From the NCBI RefSeq assembly GCF_009909185.1, contig NZ_JAAAMV010000019.1, positions 44,169 to 108,168 of the forward strand: 64,000 bases of DNA, in the 5' to 3' direction. How positions within the stretch are numbered: position 1 is the stretch's first letter; each line of letters starts with the position of its first letter. This document shows, piece after piece, positions 48,838-58,204 of this stretch. The notes beneath the pieces were generated by a model. It saw only the letters and a list, made by a program, of their open reading frames with translations, had not been told where the DNA came from and did no database searches. A program made the translations under genes and the position numbers. The stretch is from Paenibacillus glycinis (GTDB taxonomy: Bacteria > Bacillota > Bacilli > Paenibacillales > Paenibacillaceae).

Positions 48838-49911
48838 CTACGTCTGGAAATGGAAGTGCTGCAGCACCTCGTCGTCGACGTAATCCAGGCTGTCCGCCTT
48901 CTTGAGATTGCAATCCGCGCAAGCGCATACGCAGTTGGCCGGCGTCGATAACCCGCCCTTGGATTTCGGCATGACATGGTCGATCGTGTCGCCGAAATTT
49001 CCGCAATACTTGCACACGTAATCATCCCGCTGCAGCACCAGAAGACGGAAATCCGACTTCGTGTACAGCTTGTGAATCAAGCCGGGATGGATGATGCCCG
49101 CCGCGCCTTCCTCCACCATGCGGACGGCCATTTCCGTCGGGATTTCCGTCGACCAGCGCTTGCCGGTCTCGCGGCGGCCCCGCAGCCGGATCATCCCTCG
49201 CCCGCGGTCGTTCAAGAGCGACGTTTTGTACGAGAAATTGCCTTTGACCGGCAAAATTTTGCGGTCCGGCGGGCGAATGCCCGTCGATTCCGCGACTTCT
49301 TCGAGATCCGCCTGCCGCTTCGACGACTTGCCGCGTCCGCGGCGGCGTTTGCGTTTCCGTTTGCGCGGCGGCGCTTGTTCGCCGTTCGCCTCGGTTTCCG
49401 TTCGTTCGGCGTTTGCTTCAAGCACGACGATCGCCGAATCCGCCGCCGGATCGGCCGACTCTTCCGAATCCGGCGCGTCGGCGCCGGAACCGGCCCCGTC
49501 GCCTTGCTCCGCCTGAAGCGCTTCCTGCCGGCGCTGCTCGGCCGACTTTCCTTTTCTGCGGCGGCGCTTGCGCTTCGGGCGCGGCGGCGCGCTCGACGCG
49601 GCGGCGGACGGAGTTCCGTCTGCCTTCAGGGTTGCTATTATCGCTGCGCCTACCGAAGCTCCGGCCGATGCCTCGGCGGATGCTCCCGCCGCAGCTTCCG
49701 TCGACGCTACGACCGCTCCGGCCCTTGCCGGCGCCTCTTGTATCGAGGAATATTGGCCCGCCGCGGGGATTGCCTTTTCATCCGCGCGCTGCTTGCGCTT
49801 TCGCAGGCACGACCGGCAGGTCCCGCGCCTTCCCGCGCTTCCGGACCGCTTCGTAAAGGCGGACAGCGGCTTCTCCGTGCCGCAGGCCGCGCATGATTTA
49901 AATTCCGTCAT
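48838..49911 (-). CDS. HNH endonuclease-domain protein with basic linker
   Basis: A 357-residue protein with three parts. An N-terminal zinc ribbon (CAACGTEKP then CRSC, about 7-37); a long low-complexity middle rich in Ala and Lys/Arg, with two blocks of 10-14 basic residues (KRKRRRRKGK, KRKRKRRRGRGK, about 112-205); and a C-terminal HNH domain: YVCKYCGNFGDTIDHVMPKSKGG and CACADCNLKKAD, with its two zinc CxxC pairs. HNH domains of this form are DNA endonucleases. No partner modification gene is near. The role is unknown; the basic blocks imply nucleic-acid binding. Confidence 0.88.
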   Translation of the reverse strand: MTEFKSCAACGTEKPLSAFTKRSGSAGRRGTCRSCLRKRKQRADEKAIPAAGQYSSIQEAPARAGAVVASTEAAAGASAEASAGASVGAAIIATLKADGTPSAAASSAPPRPKRKRRRRKGKSAEQRRQEALQAEQGDGAGSGADAPDSEESADPAADSAIVVLEANAERTETEANGEQAPPRKRKRKRRRGRGKSSKRQADLEEVAESTGIRPPDRKILPVKGNFSYKTSLLNDRGRGMIRLRGRRETGKRWSTEIPTEMAVRMVEEGAAGIIHPGLIHKLYTKSDFRLLVLQRDDYVCKYCGNFGDTIDHVMPKSKGGLSTPANCVCACADCNLKKADSLDYVDDEVLQHFHFQT

Positions 49912-49938
49912 ATTGCTTTCGCTCCGTTCGTCTCTCGT

Positions 49939-50817
49939 TCATATCATAAGCCCGTGCAGCTTGCGAAACTGCTCCGGCGTCATGCCTTCCGCTTTGCCGA
50001 ATGCCGCGATGAAATGGCTCGAATCCCGGTATCCCGACAGCTGGGCGATTTCCTTGATGGATTGTTTGTTGTCGCCGAAGCTCATCATTTCTTTAGACTT
50101 CATGATGCGAAGCCGAATCAGATAAGCATAGGCCGTGATGCCGAACGCCTGCCTGAACAGCGAGTTCAGGTAGCGCGGGCTGATGTCCAGCTGTTCCGCC
50201 ATGTCGGGCAATCCGATCTCCGGGTCGCCGTAATGATCGTCGAGCCAATGCAGCAGCGGATCCAGCTTCTCCAGATGCTGGTAGACGGACGAGCGTCCGC
50301 CCTTCTGCCCGTAAATTTTGACCATCGTCAGAAAGCGGTACAGCGCGGCCGAGGCGTTCAAGCCCGTCCGGTCCTCGTCCTTCTGTACCTGCTCGATCAT
50401 CCGCACGAGCTGCGACGTGATCGGGGCGTCGTCGTTCCAATGGAGCCATTCCGTATGGCGAATGCCCAGCGACGCCAGCATCGAGCCCGCCAGCGCGCCG
50501 CCGAACGTGACGTACAGCGTGGACCATTTCTTCCCGCCTTTGGCCGCGTAGGAATGGGGCACGCCCGGAAAGAGCAGCGATCCATTGCCCGGCGGGAGCG
50601 TGTAACGGCGTCCCCCGAGCAGAAACTCGCCTTCGCCTTCGAGCGTCTGCAGCCAATGGAAATTCGGGTAGCCTTTGGAACGGTCGACGGGTTCCTGATA
50701 CGGATTGTAACCCACGCTGTCCATATAGAGCGGCAAATCAAATTCGCCGAGGGTAAACATGTAGCGGTTCCGATGCGCGTTGGCCCACAGAATCTGATGG
50801 CCATCCAGCTGTTCCAT
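49939..50817 (-). CDS. AraC-family regulator, likely for the GH42 gene
   Basis: A 292-residue AraC/XylS-type activator: an N-terminal cupin ligand domain (about 20-150, EFDLPLYMDSVGYNP, then YTLPPGNGSLLFPG) and a C-terminal double HTH (about 195-290, DMAEQLDISPRYLNSLFRQAFG, EIAQLSGYRDSSHFIAAFGK). It diverges from the beta-galactosidase gene with 100 bases between, so it most probably activates it on sensing a galactoside. The ATG at 50817 follows a weak AGGA site. Confidence 0.9.
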   Translation of the reverse strand: MEQLDGHQILWANAHRNRYMFTLGEFDLPLYMDSVGYNPYQEPVDRSKGYPNFHWLQTLEGEGEFLLGGRRYTLPPGNGSLLFPGVPHSYAAKGGKKWSTLYVTFGGALAGSMLASLGIRHTEWLHWNDDAPITSQLVRMIEQVQKDEDRTGLNASAALYRFLTMVKIYGQKGGRSSVYQHLEKLDPLLHWLDDHYGDPEIGLPDMAEQLDISPRYLNSLFRQAFGITAYAYLIRLRIMKSKEMMSFGDNKQSIKEIAQLSGYRDSSHFIAAFGKAEGMTPEQFRKLHGLMI

Positions 50818-50917
50818 ATTATCATATCCTGCCAATCGTATTTTATATATCCTTATGTACAAGCTTACCATAGAATGGACTTATTATCACTATTCACTCC
50901 AAAGGGGACGTTGAAAC

Positions 50918-52948
50918 ATGGACACGAAGAAGCTGCCCAAAATGTTATATGGCGGAGACTACAACCCGGAGCAGTGGGAGGCGTCCGTTTGGCCGGAGGA
51001 TATGCGCCTGCTCGAGCTGGCCGGCATGAATATCGCGACGGTCAACGTCTTCTCCTGGGCAATGCTGCAGCCGACCGAGGACAGCTATGATTTCGGCACG
51101 CTCGACCGCATCATGGATATGCTTGCGGGCAACGGCATTCATGCCTGCCTCGCGACGGGCACCGGCGCGCATCCGGCGTGGATGGCCCGCAGATACCCCG
51201 ATGTTCTCCGGACGGATTTTCAAGGCCGGGCCCGAAAATTCGGCGGACGCCATAATTCCTGTCCCAACAGCCCGACCTATCGCAAATACGCGGAACGCCT
51301 CGCGGACAAGCTCGCGGAGCGCTACCGGGATCATCAAGCGCTGCTGCTCTGGCACGTGTCCAACGAATACGGCGACCAATGCTTCTGCGACAACTGCGCG
51401 GCGGCATTCCGCGTCTGGCTCCGGGAGAAATACGGCACGCTGGACAAACTGAACGAACAGTGGAACACCGGCTTTTGGGGCCATACCTTTTACGACTGGG
51501 AGGAGATCGTGCCGCCGAACGCCCTGTCGGAGCAGTGGACCGATACGAGAACCAACTTCCAGGGCATCTCGCTCGACTATGCCCGTTTCAATTCGGACGG
51601 CATGCTCGATTGCTACAAACTCGAGCGCGACGCGATCCGGCGGCACACGCCCGAAGTTCCGATCACGACCAACCTCATGGGCACGTACAAGCCGCTCGAT
51701 TACTTCAAATGGGCCAAAGAAATGGATATCGTCTCTTGGGACAATTACCCCGGCATGGATACGCCGGTCAGCTTCACGGCCATGACGCATGACCTCATGC
51801 GCGGCCTGAAGGGCGGCAAGCCTTTCCTGTTGATGGAGCAGACCCCGAGCCAGCAGAACTGGCAGCCCTACAACACTTTGAAGCGCCCCGGCGTCATGCG
51901 ACTGTGGAGCTATCAAGCGATCGCGCACGGCTCGGACAGCGTCATGTTCTTCCAGCTTCGCCGTTCCGTCGGCGCCTGCGAGAAATACCACGGCGCCCTG
52001 ATCGAGCATGCCGGCCATGAGCATACGCGCGTTTTCCGCGAGTGCGCGCAGCTCGGCGAAGAGCTCGGCCGGTTCGGCGCGAAGCTGCTCGGCTCCCGGC
52101 TGCCGAGCCGAATCGCGATTATGTACGACTGGGAAAACCGCTGGGCCATCGAGTTCTCGAGCGGACCGTCCGTCGATCTGCGGTATGTCGACGAGATCCA
52201 GCGCTATTACGGCGCGCTGTACGAGCATGGCTATCAGGTCGACATCGTCTCCTTCGAGGATGACCTGTCCCCGTACGGCATCGTGCTGGCTCCCGTGATG
52301 TACATGGTAAAACCGGGCATGGCTGATCGCATCGAACGATTCGTCGCGAATGGCGGCAAATTCGTCACGACGTTCTTCAGCGGCATCGTGAACGAGAACG
52401 ACATCGTCACGCTAGGCGGCTATCCGGGCGAACTGCGCCAACTGCTTGGGATCTGGGCGGAAGAGATCGACGCGCTGCTCCCGGGACGTACCAATGCCAT
52501 CGTGATGAAGGACGCCTACGGGGAGCTGCAGGGCAGCTACGGCTGTTCGCTGCTTTGCGATCTTGTTCACGCGGAGACGGCGGATGTCATCGCGGAGTAC
52601 GGCGACGATTTCTATCGCGGGATGCCGGCGGTGACCCGCAACCGGTTCGGACGAGGCGAAGCCTGGTATATCGCTTCCTGCCCGGAACCGGCTTTCCTGG
52701 AGGGCTTCCTGAACGAGCTGTGCCGCGGAGAAGGCATCGCGCCGCTGCCGGGCAAAGCGCCGGGCGTCGAAGTTACCCGGCGGGAGCTGGACGGCAAATC
52801 GTTCTTGTTCGTGCTGAATCATAACGATCAGGAAGCGGTTATTCGGCTCGGGGAAGCAGCCGGCACCGATCTGATCACCGGCGCGGCGGTTTCCGGAACG
52901 GTGGAGCTTGCCGGCCGCGACGTACTGATCGTGGAGCAATTTGCTTGA
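50918..52948 (+). CDS. Beta-galactosidase, GH42 family
   Basis: A 676-residue GH42 enzyme: the A domain TIM barrel with acid/base Glu150 (HVSNEYGDQC) and nucleophile Glu307 (LLMEQTPSQ), a Cys-rich zinc loop (CFCDNCAAAF, about 155-165), and trimerisation and C-terminal domains (DPSGIV-type, then LFVLNHNDQEAVI). It starts with KKLPKMLYGGDYNPEQWE, the family opening. No signal peptide, so it acts on imported galacto-oligosaccharides. AAAGGGGA precedes the ATG. The divergent AraC gene is its likely activator. Confidence 0.96.
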   Translation: MDTKKLPKMLYGGDYNPEQWEASVWPEDMRLLELAGMNIATVNVFSWAMLQPTEDSYDFGTLDRIMDMLAGNGIHACLATGTGAHPAWMARRYPDVLRTDFQGRARKFGGRHNSCPNSPTYRKYAERLADKLAERYRDHQALLLWHVSNEYGDQCFCDNCAAAFRVWLREKYGTLDKLNEQWNTGFWGHTFYDWEEIVPPNALSEQWTDTRTNFQGISLDYARFNSDGMLDCYKLERDAIRRHTPEVPITTNLMGTYKPLDYFKWAKEMDIVSWDNYPGMDTPVSFTAMTHDLMRGLKGGKPFLLMEQTPSQQNWQPYNTLKRPGVMRLWSYQAIAHGSDSVMFFQLRRSVGACEKYHGALIEHAGHEHTRVFRECAQLGEELGRFGAKLLGSRLPSRIAIMYDWENRWAIEFSSGPSVDLRYVDEIQRYYGALYEHGYQVDIVSFEDDLSPYGIVLAPVMYMVKPGMADRIERFVANGGKFVTTFFSGIVNENDIVTLGGYPGELRQLLGIWAEEIDALLPGRTNAIVMKDAYGELQGSYGCSLLCDLVHAETADVIAEYGDDFYRGMPAVTRNRFGRGEAWYIASCPEPAFLEGFLNELCRGEGIAPLPGKAPGVEVTRRELDGKSFLFVLNHNDQEAVIRLGEAAGTDLITGAAVSGTVELAGRDVLIVEQFA

Positions 52949-53024
52949 TATTCCTAGCCTCCGAGTCGCATAGCTCCTTTTGCCGCTGAACATATTAGTG
53001 GTTAGAAAGGAGCTTGATACTCAG

Positions 53025-53867
53025 ATGAAACGATTTTTCGGAACGCTGCTCGGATTGGTTCTGGCATTCGGCGTAGGGGCAATTATTTATAACTCCGTCA
53101 GGGACACGACGCCGAACGGCACGTATCATTCAGCGAGCAAGGAAGCTCACCGCATCAAAACGAACACGGTAGACCGTCTGCCGATGACGACGCGAACCGA
53201 CACCCGATTGGGCGACGGCACGCTTCGCGCCAAGCAACAAAACATCGACCTGAATCCGCTCAACGATTGGCTGCGCCAAATGTACCCGGGCACGGGCAAT
53301 TACTACAACGGCGCCAATGGCAGCACCGGAAATGCAGGCAATGGCGGGTATTACAACGGCAATACCGGATACCCGGGCAATACGGCGGGGAACGGGGGAA
53401 CCGGTAACGGCACGGGAACCGGTACTGGGACCGGCAATACGGGCGGCACCGGTAATACGGGCGGCAACGCCGGAACCGTCGACCAAAGCATCGCGAACCA
53501 AATCCTGCAGAAGGTTAACGCGGAGCGTTCCAAAGCCGGCGTTCAGCCGCTGACGCTCAGCGCCAGCCTGAACAAGATCGCGCAGGCCAAATCCGCCGAC
53601 ATGCGCGACAAGAACTACTTCGACCATCAATCGCCGACGTACGGCAGCCCGTTCGACATGATGAAACAGTTCGGCGTAAACTACTCGTACGCCGGCGAGA
53701 ACATCGCCGCCGGCCAGCAGGACGTCCAATCCGTCATGACCGCATGGATGAACAGCCCCGGCCACCGTCAGAACATCCTGAGCCCCAACTACACCCAGCT
53801 TGGCGTGGGCTATGCCAAAGGCGGCAACATGAGTCCTTACTGGACGCAGGAATTTATCCGTCCTTAA
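53025..53867 (+). CDS. Membrane-anchored CAP (SCP/YkwD)-domain protein
   Basis: A 280-residue protein with an N-terminal anchor (FFGTLLGLVLAFGVGAIIY, about 4-22), a basic linker, a low-complexity Gly/Asn/Thr stretch (about 95-155, with NGGYYNGNTG and TGTGTGTGN repeats) and a CAP domain (about 163-280) with FDHQSPTYGSPFDMM and GENIAAGQ. The CAP domain is closely related to that at 47.98-48.74 kb, so the two genes are paralogues with different anchors. The Gly-rich linker differs in sequence. AAAGGAGC precedes the ATG by about 12 bases. Confidence 0.93.
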   Translation: MKRFFGTLLGLVLAFGVGAIIYNSVRDTTPNGTYHSASKEAHRIKTNTVDRLPMTTRTDTRLGDGTLRAKQQNIDLNPLNDWLRQMYPGTGNYYNGANGSTGNAGNGGYYNGNTGYPGNTAGNGGTGNGTGTGTGTGNTGGTGNTGGNAGTVDQSIANQILQKVNAERSKAGVQPLTLSASLNKIAQAKSADMRDKNYFDHQSPTYGSPFDMMKQFGVNYSYAGENIAAGQQDVQSVMTAWMNSPGHRQNILSPNYTQLGVGYAKGGNMSPYWTQEFIRP

Positions 53868-53887
53868 CCGGAACGGAGGAGCACGAA

Positions 53888-53929
53888 GAAATAGGCGGTG
53901 CGGGAGATTTCTCCCGCACCGCCTATTTC
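53888..53929. terminator. Long hairpin terminator after the CAP gene
   Basis: 20-bp arms starting GAAATAGGCGG with a tiny loop. It lies 20 bases after the CAP stop. Confidence 0.85.
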
Positions 53930-54046
53930 AATTCGGTCCGATGCCGCGCAGCACGTTCATCGGCTTCGCCCGCATCGATTCATGGCTGCGCGTATTGCAA
54001 TTAAGGGAAGGACAGCGAGGTTTCAACGCACATCGCCACGTCTTCG

Positions 54047-55066
54047 TTATGATGTCCGAAACGTCACGCCGGTCATATCCTCGCTAAGCTGCCACAGCCG
54101 CTCGGCCAGGCCGGGATCGATCGCGTGAGGAAGAACGCCCGTCAACACTTGGGCCACGCCCTGCAAATCAAACTCCGGCATAAGCTCCGCGATATCGGCA
54201 TCGAGGCAGTATACGCCGCCTTTGCCGTCGAGCTGCGCATTTGCCGCGCACCATACGCTCGTGGCCGCGCCCTGCTCGATTGTCTTGTAGCCGGCCGGCG
54301 TCGTTGCGACGCGTCGTCCTTGCTCGTCAAGCATGCCCATGGCACGCAATTCGTCATCCGACATAAAACGCGCCAAGTCCGTCATGATCCTGCCGGGATG
54401 GACGGAGAAGGCGCGAACGCCGTGTTCCTGTCCGCGCTTGTCAAGCGCAACGGCGAACAGCGCGTTGGCGGTTTTGGATTGGCCGTAGGCCCGGTACTTC
54501 TCGTATTCCTGACGCTCAAAGCTCGGATCGTCGAAGTCTACGCCCCCGAACCGGATGCCTGCGGACGAGACCGACACGACGCGCGCGTCGCCCGATTGTT
54601 TCAATGCCGGCCAGAGCCGGGCCGTCAACTGGAAATGGCCCAAGTGATTGGTCGCGAACTGCGATTCGTAACCGCGCTCATCGCGTACGAGCGGCGCCGC
54701 CATGATGCCGGCGTTATTGACCAAGATGTCGAGCGGCCGTCCGGAAGCCAGAAACCGCTGCGCGAACGCGTCGATCGACGCCGGCTCCATCAGATCCAGT
54801 TCCTCCAGCTCCACGCGCGGGATGTCGGCGACCGAAGCCCGTGCTTTCTCCGGCGTGCGCGCCGGTACGATCACCGTTGCGCCCGCTTCCGCGAGAACGC
54901 GGGTCGTCTCCAGGCCGATGCCGGAGTATCCTCCGGTCACGATGGCCGTCTTGCCGCTCAAGTCGCGTCCGCCAAGCGCTTCCTTCGCCGTCGTTTGCGG
55001 CCCGAAGCCCGATGGGAGCGGCATTTGCGGCGTCGCCCGATATTGTTCGTTCATGTGCTTTTGCAT
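54047..55066 (-). CDS. SDR-family oxidoreductase (retinol dehydrogenase-like)
   Basis: A 339-residue extended SDR: cofactor motif TGGYSGIG (about 45-52), NNAGIMAAP, Ser in VSVSSAGIRF and catalytic YGQSK (about 194-198) all intact. The N-terminal 35 residues and the substrate loops resemble the WW-domain oxidoreductase/retinol dehydrogenase-like bacterial SDRs that reduce ketones or aldehydes. Substrate unknown. The gene runs alone, 60 bases downstream of an AraC gene with which it shares strand. Confidence 0.9.
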   Translation of the reverse strand: MQKHMNEQYRATPQMPLPSGFGPQTTAKEALGGRDLSGKTAIVTGGYSGIGLETTRVLAEAGATVIVPARTPEKARASVADIPRVELEELDLMEPASIDAFAQRFLASGRPLDILVNNAGIMAAPLVRDERGYESQFATNHLGHFQLTARLWPALKQSGDARVVSVSSAGIRFGGVDFDDPSFERQEYEKYRAYGQSKTANALFAVALDKRGQEHGVRAFSVHPGRIMTDLARFMSDDELRAMGMLDEQGRRVATTPAGYKTIEQGAATSVWCAANAQLDGKGGVYCLDADIAELMPEFDLQGVAQVLTGVLPHAIDPGLAERLWQLSEDMTGVTFRTS

Positions 55067-55126
55067 CGTTCATTCTCCTCCTTCTGTCGTACAGATGGCA
55101 TCGTAATCGATGGAGCGCGCTCCAGG

Positions 55127-56035
55127 TCAAGCTTTTTCCTCCTGGGCTTGCTGCCTTTCTTTGCCGGCTTTGCGGAATGCCCCCGGGGTAACGCCCGTCT
55201 CCTTCTTGAACGTTTTGGCAAAATGATGCACGTCGGCAAATCCGCAGTAGACGGCGATTTCTTCGATGGAATGCTCCGAGCCCGCGAGCAGCTCGCGCGC
55301 ATGCTTGATCCGCAGCCGGAGCAGGTACCGATGCGGGGCGATGCCGAATTGCGCCTTGAATTTGGCGCTGAACCGGGACGGAGACAAATTCGCCCTTGCC
55401 GCCATTTCATGCACGGCGAGCGGCTCCGACAAGCGAAAAGACATGAACGACGTGATCCAATTCATCGGCTGGGGCGCGGATCGCTCCGCCTGCTTCAGAT
55501 CGGCCGTGTGATCCTCCAGGATCGCGAGCAGCACTTCGGAAGCGAGCGTCTGCACGCGCAGCTGCAGGAGCGGGTCGCGGCGCTGCCAATTCTCGACCAT
55601 TTCCAAGAAACGGTCGCGCAGCAAGACCGGCTGCTTCGGCTTCAACCGGACCGGGATCTCGATGCCCTGCAAATCGTTCAACCGCGGCTGCAGCAAATGC
55701 TCGTACGGCGCAAGATCGATCTGGCCCGGCCGCGTCGGGAAGCGCTCTTCGCGATATTCGTCGTAGAACCAATCCAGATGGACGAACGGCGTGATCGAGT
55801 TCGTTCTCCCTTCCAGAACCGTCAGGCTCCCCGGTTGAATCAGACAAAACTCGCCGCCGCGGAATTCATACGGCACGCCGTCCACCTGAAACAAGCATTC
55901 CCCTTCCTGGATATAGACCAGCAAATAATCGAGCAGCCGCCGGGCGGCCACGCTCCATGGCGCACGTACCGCGTAGTCGCCTTCGCGGATATACGGGACG
56001 ATCGGCTGCCGGGCCAGCATTTCGGACAGATACAT
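55127..56035 (-). CDS. AraC-family regulator
   Basis: A 302-residue AraC-type regulator with an N-terminal cupin (about 1-130, SVAARRLLDYLLVYIQEGECLF) and a C-terminal double HTH (about 200-295; EMAARANLSPSRFSAKFKAQFG, EIAVYCGFADVHHFAKTFK). The start is the ATG 6 bases after GAGGGGGAG. It diverges from the PhyH-family dioxygenase gene (172 bases between) and probably controls it. Ligand unknown. Confidence 0.9.
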   Translation of the reverse strand: MYLSEMLARQPIVPYIREGDYAVRAPWSVAARRLLDYLLVYIQEGECLFQVDGVPYEFRGGEFCLIQPGSLTVLEGRTNSITPFVHLDWFYDEYREERFPTRPGQIDLAPYEHLLQPRLNDLQGIEIPVRLKPKQPVLLRDRFLEMVENWQRRDPLLQLRVQTLASEVLLAILEDHTADLKQAERSAPQPMNWITSFMSFRLSEPLAVHEMAARANLSPSRFSAKFKAQFGIAPHRYLLRLRIKHARELLAGSEHSIEEIAVYCGFADVHHFAKTFKKETGVTPGAFRKAGKERQQAQEEKA

Positions 56036-56207
56036 GAGACTCCCCCTCGGGACATACGATGCATGATAGGTCTCATTATAAAAGCAATCAGTCGTTTTTG
56101 ACAAAAAGTCAGCCATTTGTTACAAAGATTCCCGCCTCGGCCCGCACTATAATTAAGGCATTAACCACGCATCCGTCCGGATGACATAAAGGAGACATTG
56201 AACGACG

Positions 56208-57041
56208 ATGGCAACGACAGCGGATTACGCGCAGCTTCCTTCGCTGCACACCGATTATTCCCTTTCGGCAGACCAAGTTGCCGCTTATCGGCGCAACGGG
56301 CATATCCTGCTGAAGCAAGTCGCGACGCGGGACGAGATTCAAGCCTACGAGCCGATTATCGCGGGCGTCGTCCGCGAGCATGATTACAACACGAAGCCCG
56401 TAGCGGAGCGGGACACCTACGGCAGAGCGTTCATTCAGATCGGCAATCTGTGGCAGATGAACGAAGGCGCGAAGCGGTTCGTGATGGCGCGGCGCTTCGC
56501 CAAGATCGCCGCGGAGCTCATGGGCGTGCAAGGCGTCCGCATCTACCACGACCAAGCCTTGTTCAAGGAGCCGGGCGGCGGGCATACGCCGTGGCATCAG
56601 GATCAGGTCTACTGGCCGCTCGATACGCCGAATACGGTCACGCTCTGGATGCCGCTCGTCCCCGTCTCCGAGGAAGTCGGATCGATGACGTTCGTCGACG
56701 GCTCGCAAACGCTCGGCTACATGAGCCGCCAAGCGATCTCCGACGAGTCCCATAAGACGCTCGGCTCGTTCATCGAGGGCAAGCAGCTGCCGAAGACGAA
56801 CTACGGCGCCATGGCGGCCGGGGACGCGACGTTCCATGCGGGCTGGACGCTTCATTCCGCGCCGGGCAACCCGACCGATACGATGCGGGAGGTCATGACG
56901 ATCATTTACATCGCCGACGGCGTGCGCATCATCGAGCCGGACAGCAAAGCGCGGGAAAACGACATGAAGGGCTGGTTCCCGGGGCTCGCTCCGGGCGACG
57001 TGGCCGCATCCGCGCTCAATCCGCTCGTATATAAGGACTGA
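56208..57041 (+). CDS. Phytanoyl-CoA dioxygenase (PhyH)-family Fe(II)/2-oxoglutarate oxygenase
   Basis: A 277-residue PhyH-family enzyme. The metal triad is His130 and Asp132 (TPWHQDQVYW) with distal His216 (TLHSAPGN) and an Arg a few residues further (MREVM) for 2-oxoglutarate. The fold begins with SADQVAAYRRNGHILLKQ. The subfamily is common in Paenibacillus with unknown substrates. It lies between a divergent AraC gene and convergent Gfo/Idh and TIM-barrel genes, so a role in a sugar or inositol-like pathway is possible. A strong 18-bp terminator follows. Confidence 0.9.
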   Translation: MATTADYAQLPSLHTDYSLSADQVAAYRRNGHILLKQVATRDEIQAYEPIIAGVVREHDYNTKPVAERDTYGRAFIQIGNLWQMNEGAKRFVMARRFAKIAAELMGVQGVRIYHDQALFKEPGGGHTPWHQDQVYWPLDTPNTVTLWMPLVPVSEEVGSMTFVDGSQTLGYMSRQAISDESHKTLGSFIEGKQLPKTNYGAMAAGDATFHAGWTLHSAPGNPTDTMREVMTIIYIADGVRIIEPDSKARENDMKGWFPGLAPGDVAASALNPLVYKD

Positions 57042-57064
57042 TCTCAAGCTGAACCGAACAACGA

Positions 57065-57105
57065 CAAAGCCCGGTTTCGAATATGACATTCGAAACCGGG
57101 CTTTG
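57065..57105. terminator. Bidirectional terminator between PhyH and Gfo/Idh genes
   Basis: Perfect 18-bp stem (CAAAGCCCGGTTTCGAAT and complement) with loop ATGAC. Confidence 0.93.
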
Positions 57106-57151
57106 CGTTTGCATCATGGACGTGGCGCGGCTCTAATGCCGCTCTCGCACA

Positions 57152-58171
57152 CTACAGGCTGATGACTTTGCCCGTTGCTTGCGATTCGAATGCCGCCAGA
57201 ATGACGGCAAGCGATTTGCGTCCTTCTTCGCCGGAAATGCTCGGCGGCGTATTCGTTACGAGGCTTTCGACGAATGCGTCGACGACGCCGCTCGTTTCCT
57301 GCTTGTCGTTGGTGCTGATCGCGCCGACGTTGTATTTCTCGACCGAGCCGTTGCGCAGCTCGACGATGATCTGATCCTTGGGATCGGTGCCGATTTTCAT
57401 GACGCCGTTCTCGCACCAGAGCACGGTGCTGTTGTCTTCGCCCTTGTAATACGTCCAGCTGGCGACGAGCGTGCCGATCGCGCCGCTCTTCATTCGCAGC
57501 AGGACGGCCGCATTGTCGTCGATGTCCGTGTCCTTCTTGTCCAGCGTGCCGATGAAGCCCGTGACTTGAGCCACTTCGTCGTCCAGCAGGTAGCGGATCA
57601 GGTCGGACTTATGCACGCCGAGATCGCCCATCGCGCCCATGATCGCTTCCGGCTTGCGGAAGAACCAACTGCCTTTGCCGTCCACGCTCCAGCCTTCGGG
57701 GCCGGGGTGGCCGAACGACGTGCGGAACGTCAGCACGCGGCCGAGGATGCCGGAGTCCAGGATTGCCTTCGCCTTCACGTGCGGAGGCATCAGACGCTGA
57801 TTATGGCCGACCATCAGATAAACGCCGTTCTTGCTCGCCGCCTCGATCATCGCCGCCGCTTCTTCGTCCGTGGACGCCATCGGCTTCTCGACGAGCACGT
57901 GCGCGCCCGCATTCGCGGCCGCGATCGCGACCGGAGCATGCAGATAGTTCGGCGTGCAGACGCTGACCGCGTCCGGCTTGATTTCCTGCAGCATTTCTTC
58001 GTAAGAGGCGAACGCCTTGGCGCCGAATTCATCGGCGAACTTGTTCGCGCGCTCGAGTACGGGGTCGACGAATGCCACGAGCGTCACGTTCGGGTTCGCG
58101 GCGTATTCCGGGATGTGCCGGCGCAGCGCGATCGCGCCGCAGCCGACGACGGCTACACGTACGGTTGTCAT
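57152..58171 (-). CDS. Gfo/Idh/MocA-family NAD(P)-dependent oxidoreductase
   Basis: A 339-residue protein with an N-terminal Rossmann domain (VAVVGCGAIALRRHIPEY, about 5-22) and the family motif EKPMAST (Lys near 96) for catalysis, then the C-terminal beta-sandwich domain with HKSDLIRYLLD (about 179-189). Members oxidise sugars or inositols with NAD(P). GAAGGAG precedes the ATG. It lies 33 bases downstream of the sugar isomerase-type gene, so the two act in one pathway. Confidence 0.93.
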   Translation of the reverse strand: MTTVRVAVVGCGAIALRRHIPEYAANPNVTLVAFVDPVLERANKFADEFGAKAFASYEEMLQEIKPDAVSVCTPNYLHAPVAIAAANAGAHVLVEKPMASTDEEAAAMIEAASKNGVYLMVGHNQRLMPPHVKAKAILDSGILGRVLTFRTSFGHPGPEGWSVDGKGSWFFRKPEAIMGAMGDLGVHKSDLIRYLLDDEVAQVTGFIGTLDKKDTDIDDNAAVLLRMKSGAIGTLVASWTYYKGEDNSTVLWCENGVMKIGTDPKDQIIVELRNGSVEKYNVGAISTNDKQETSGVVDAFVESLVTNTPPSISGEEGRKSLAVILAAFESQATGKVISL

Positions 58172-58204
58172 GTGTATGATGGCTCCTTCTCGTTGATGAA
58201 TGAA

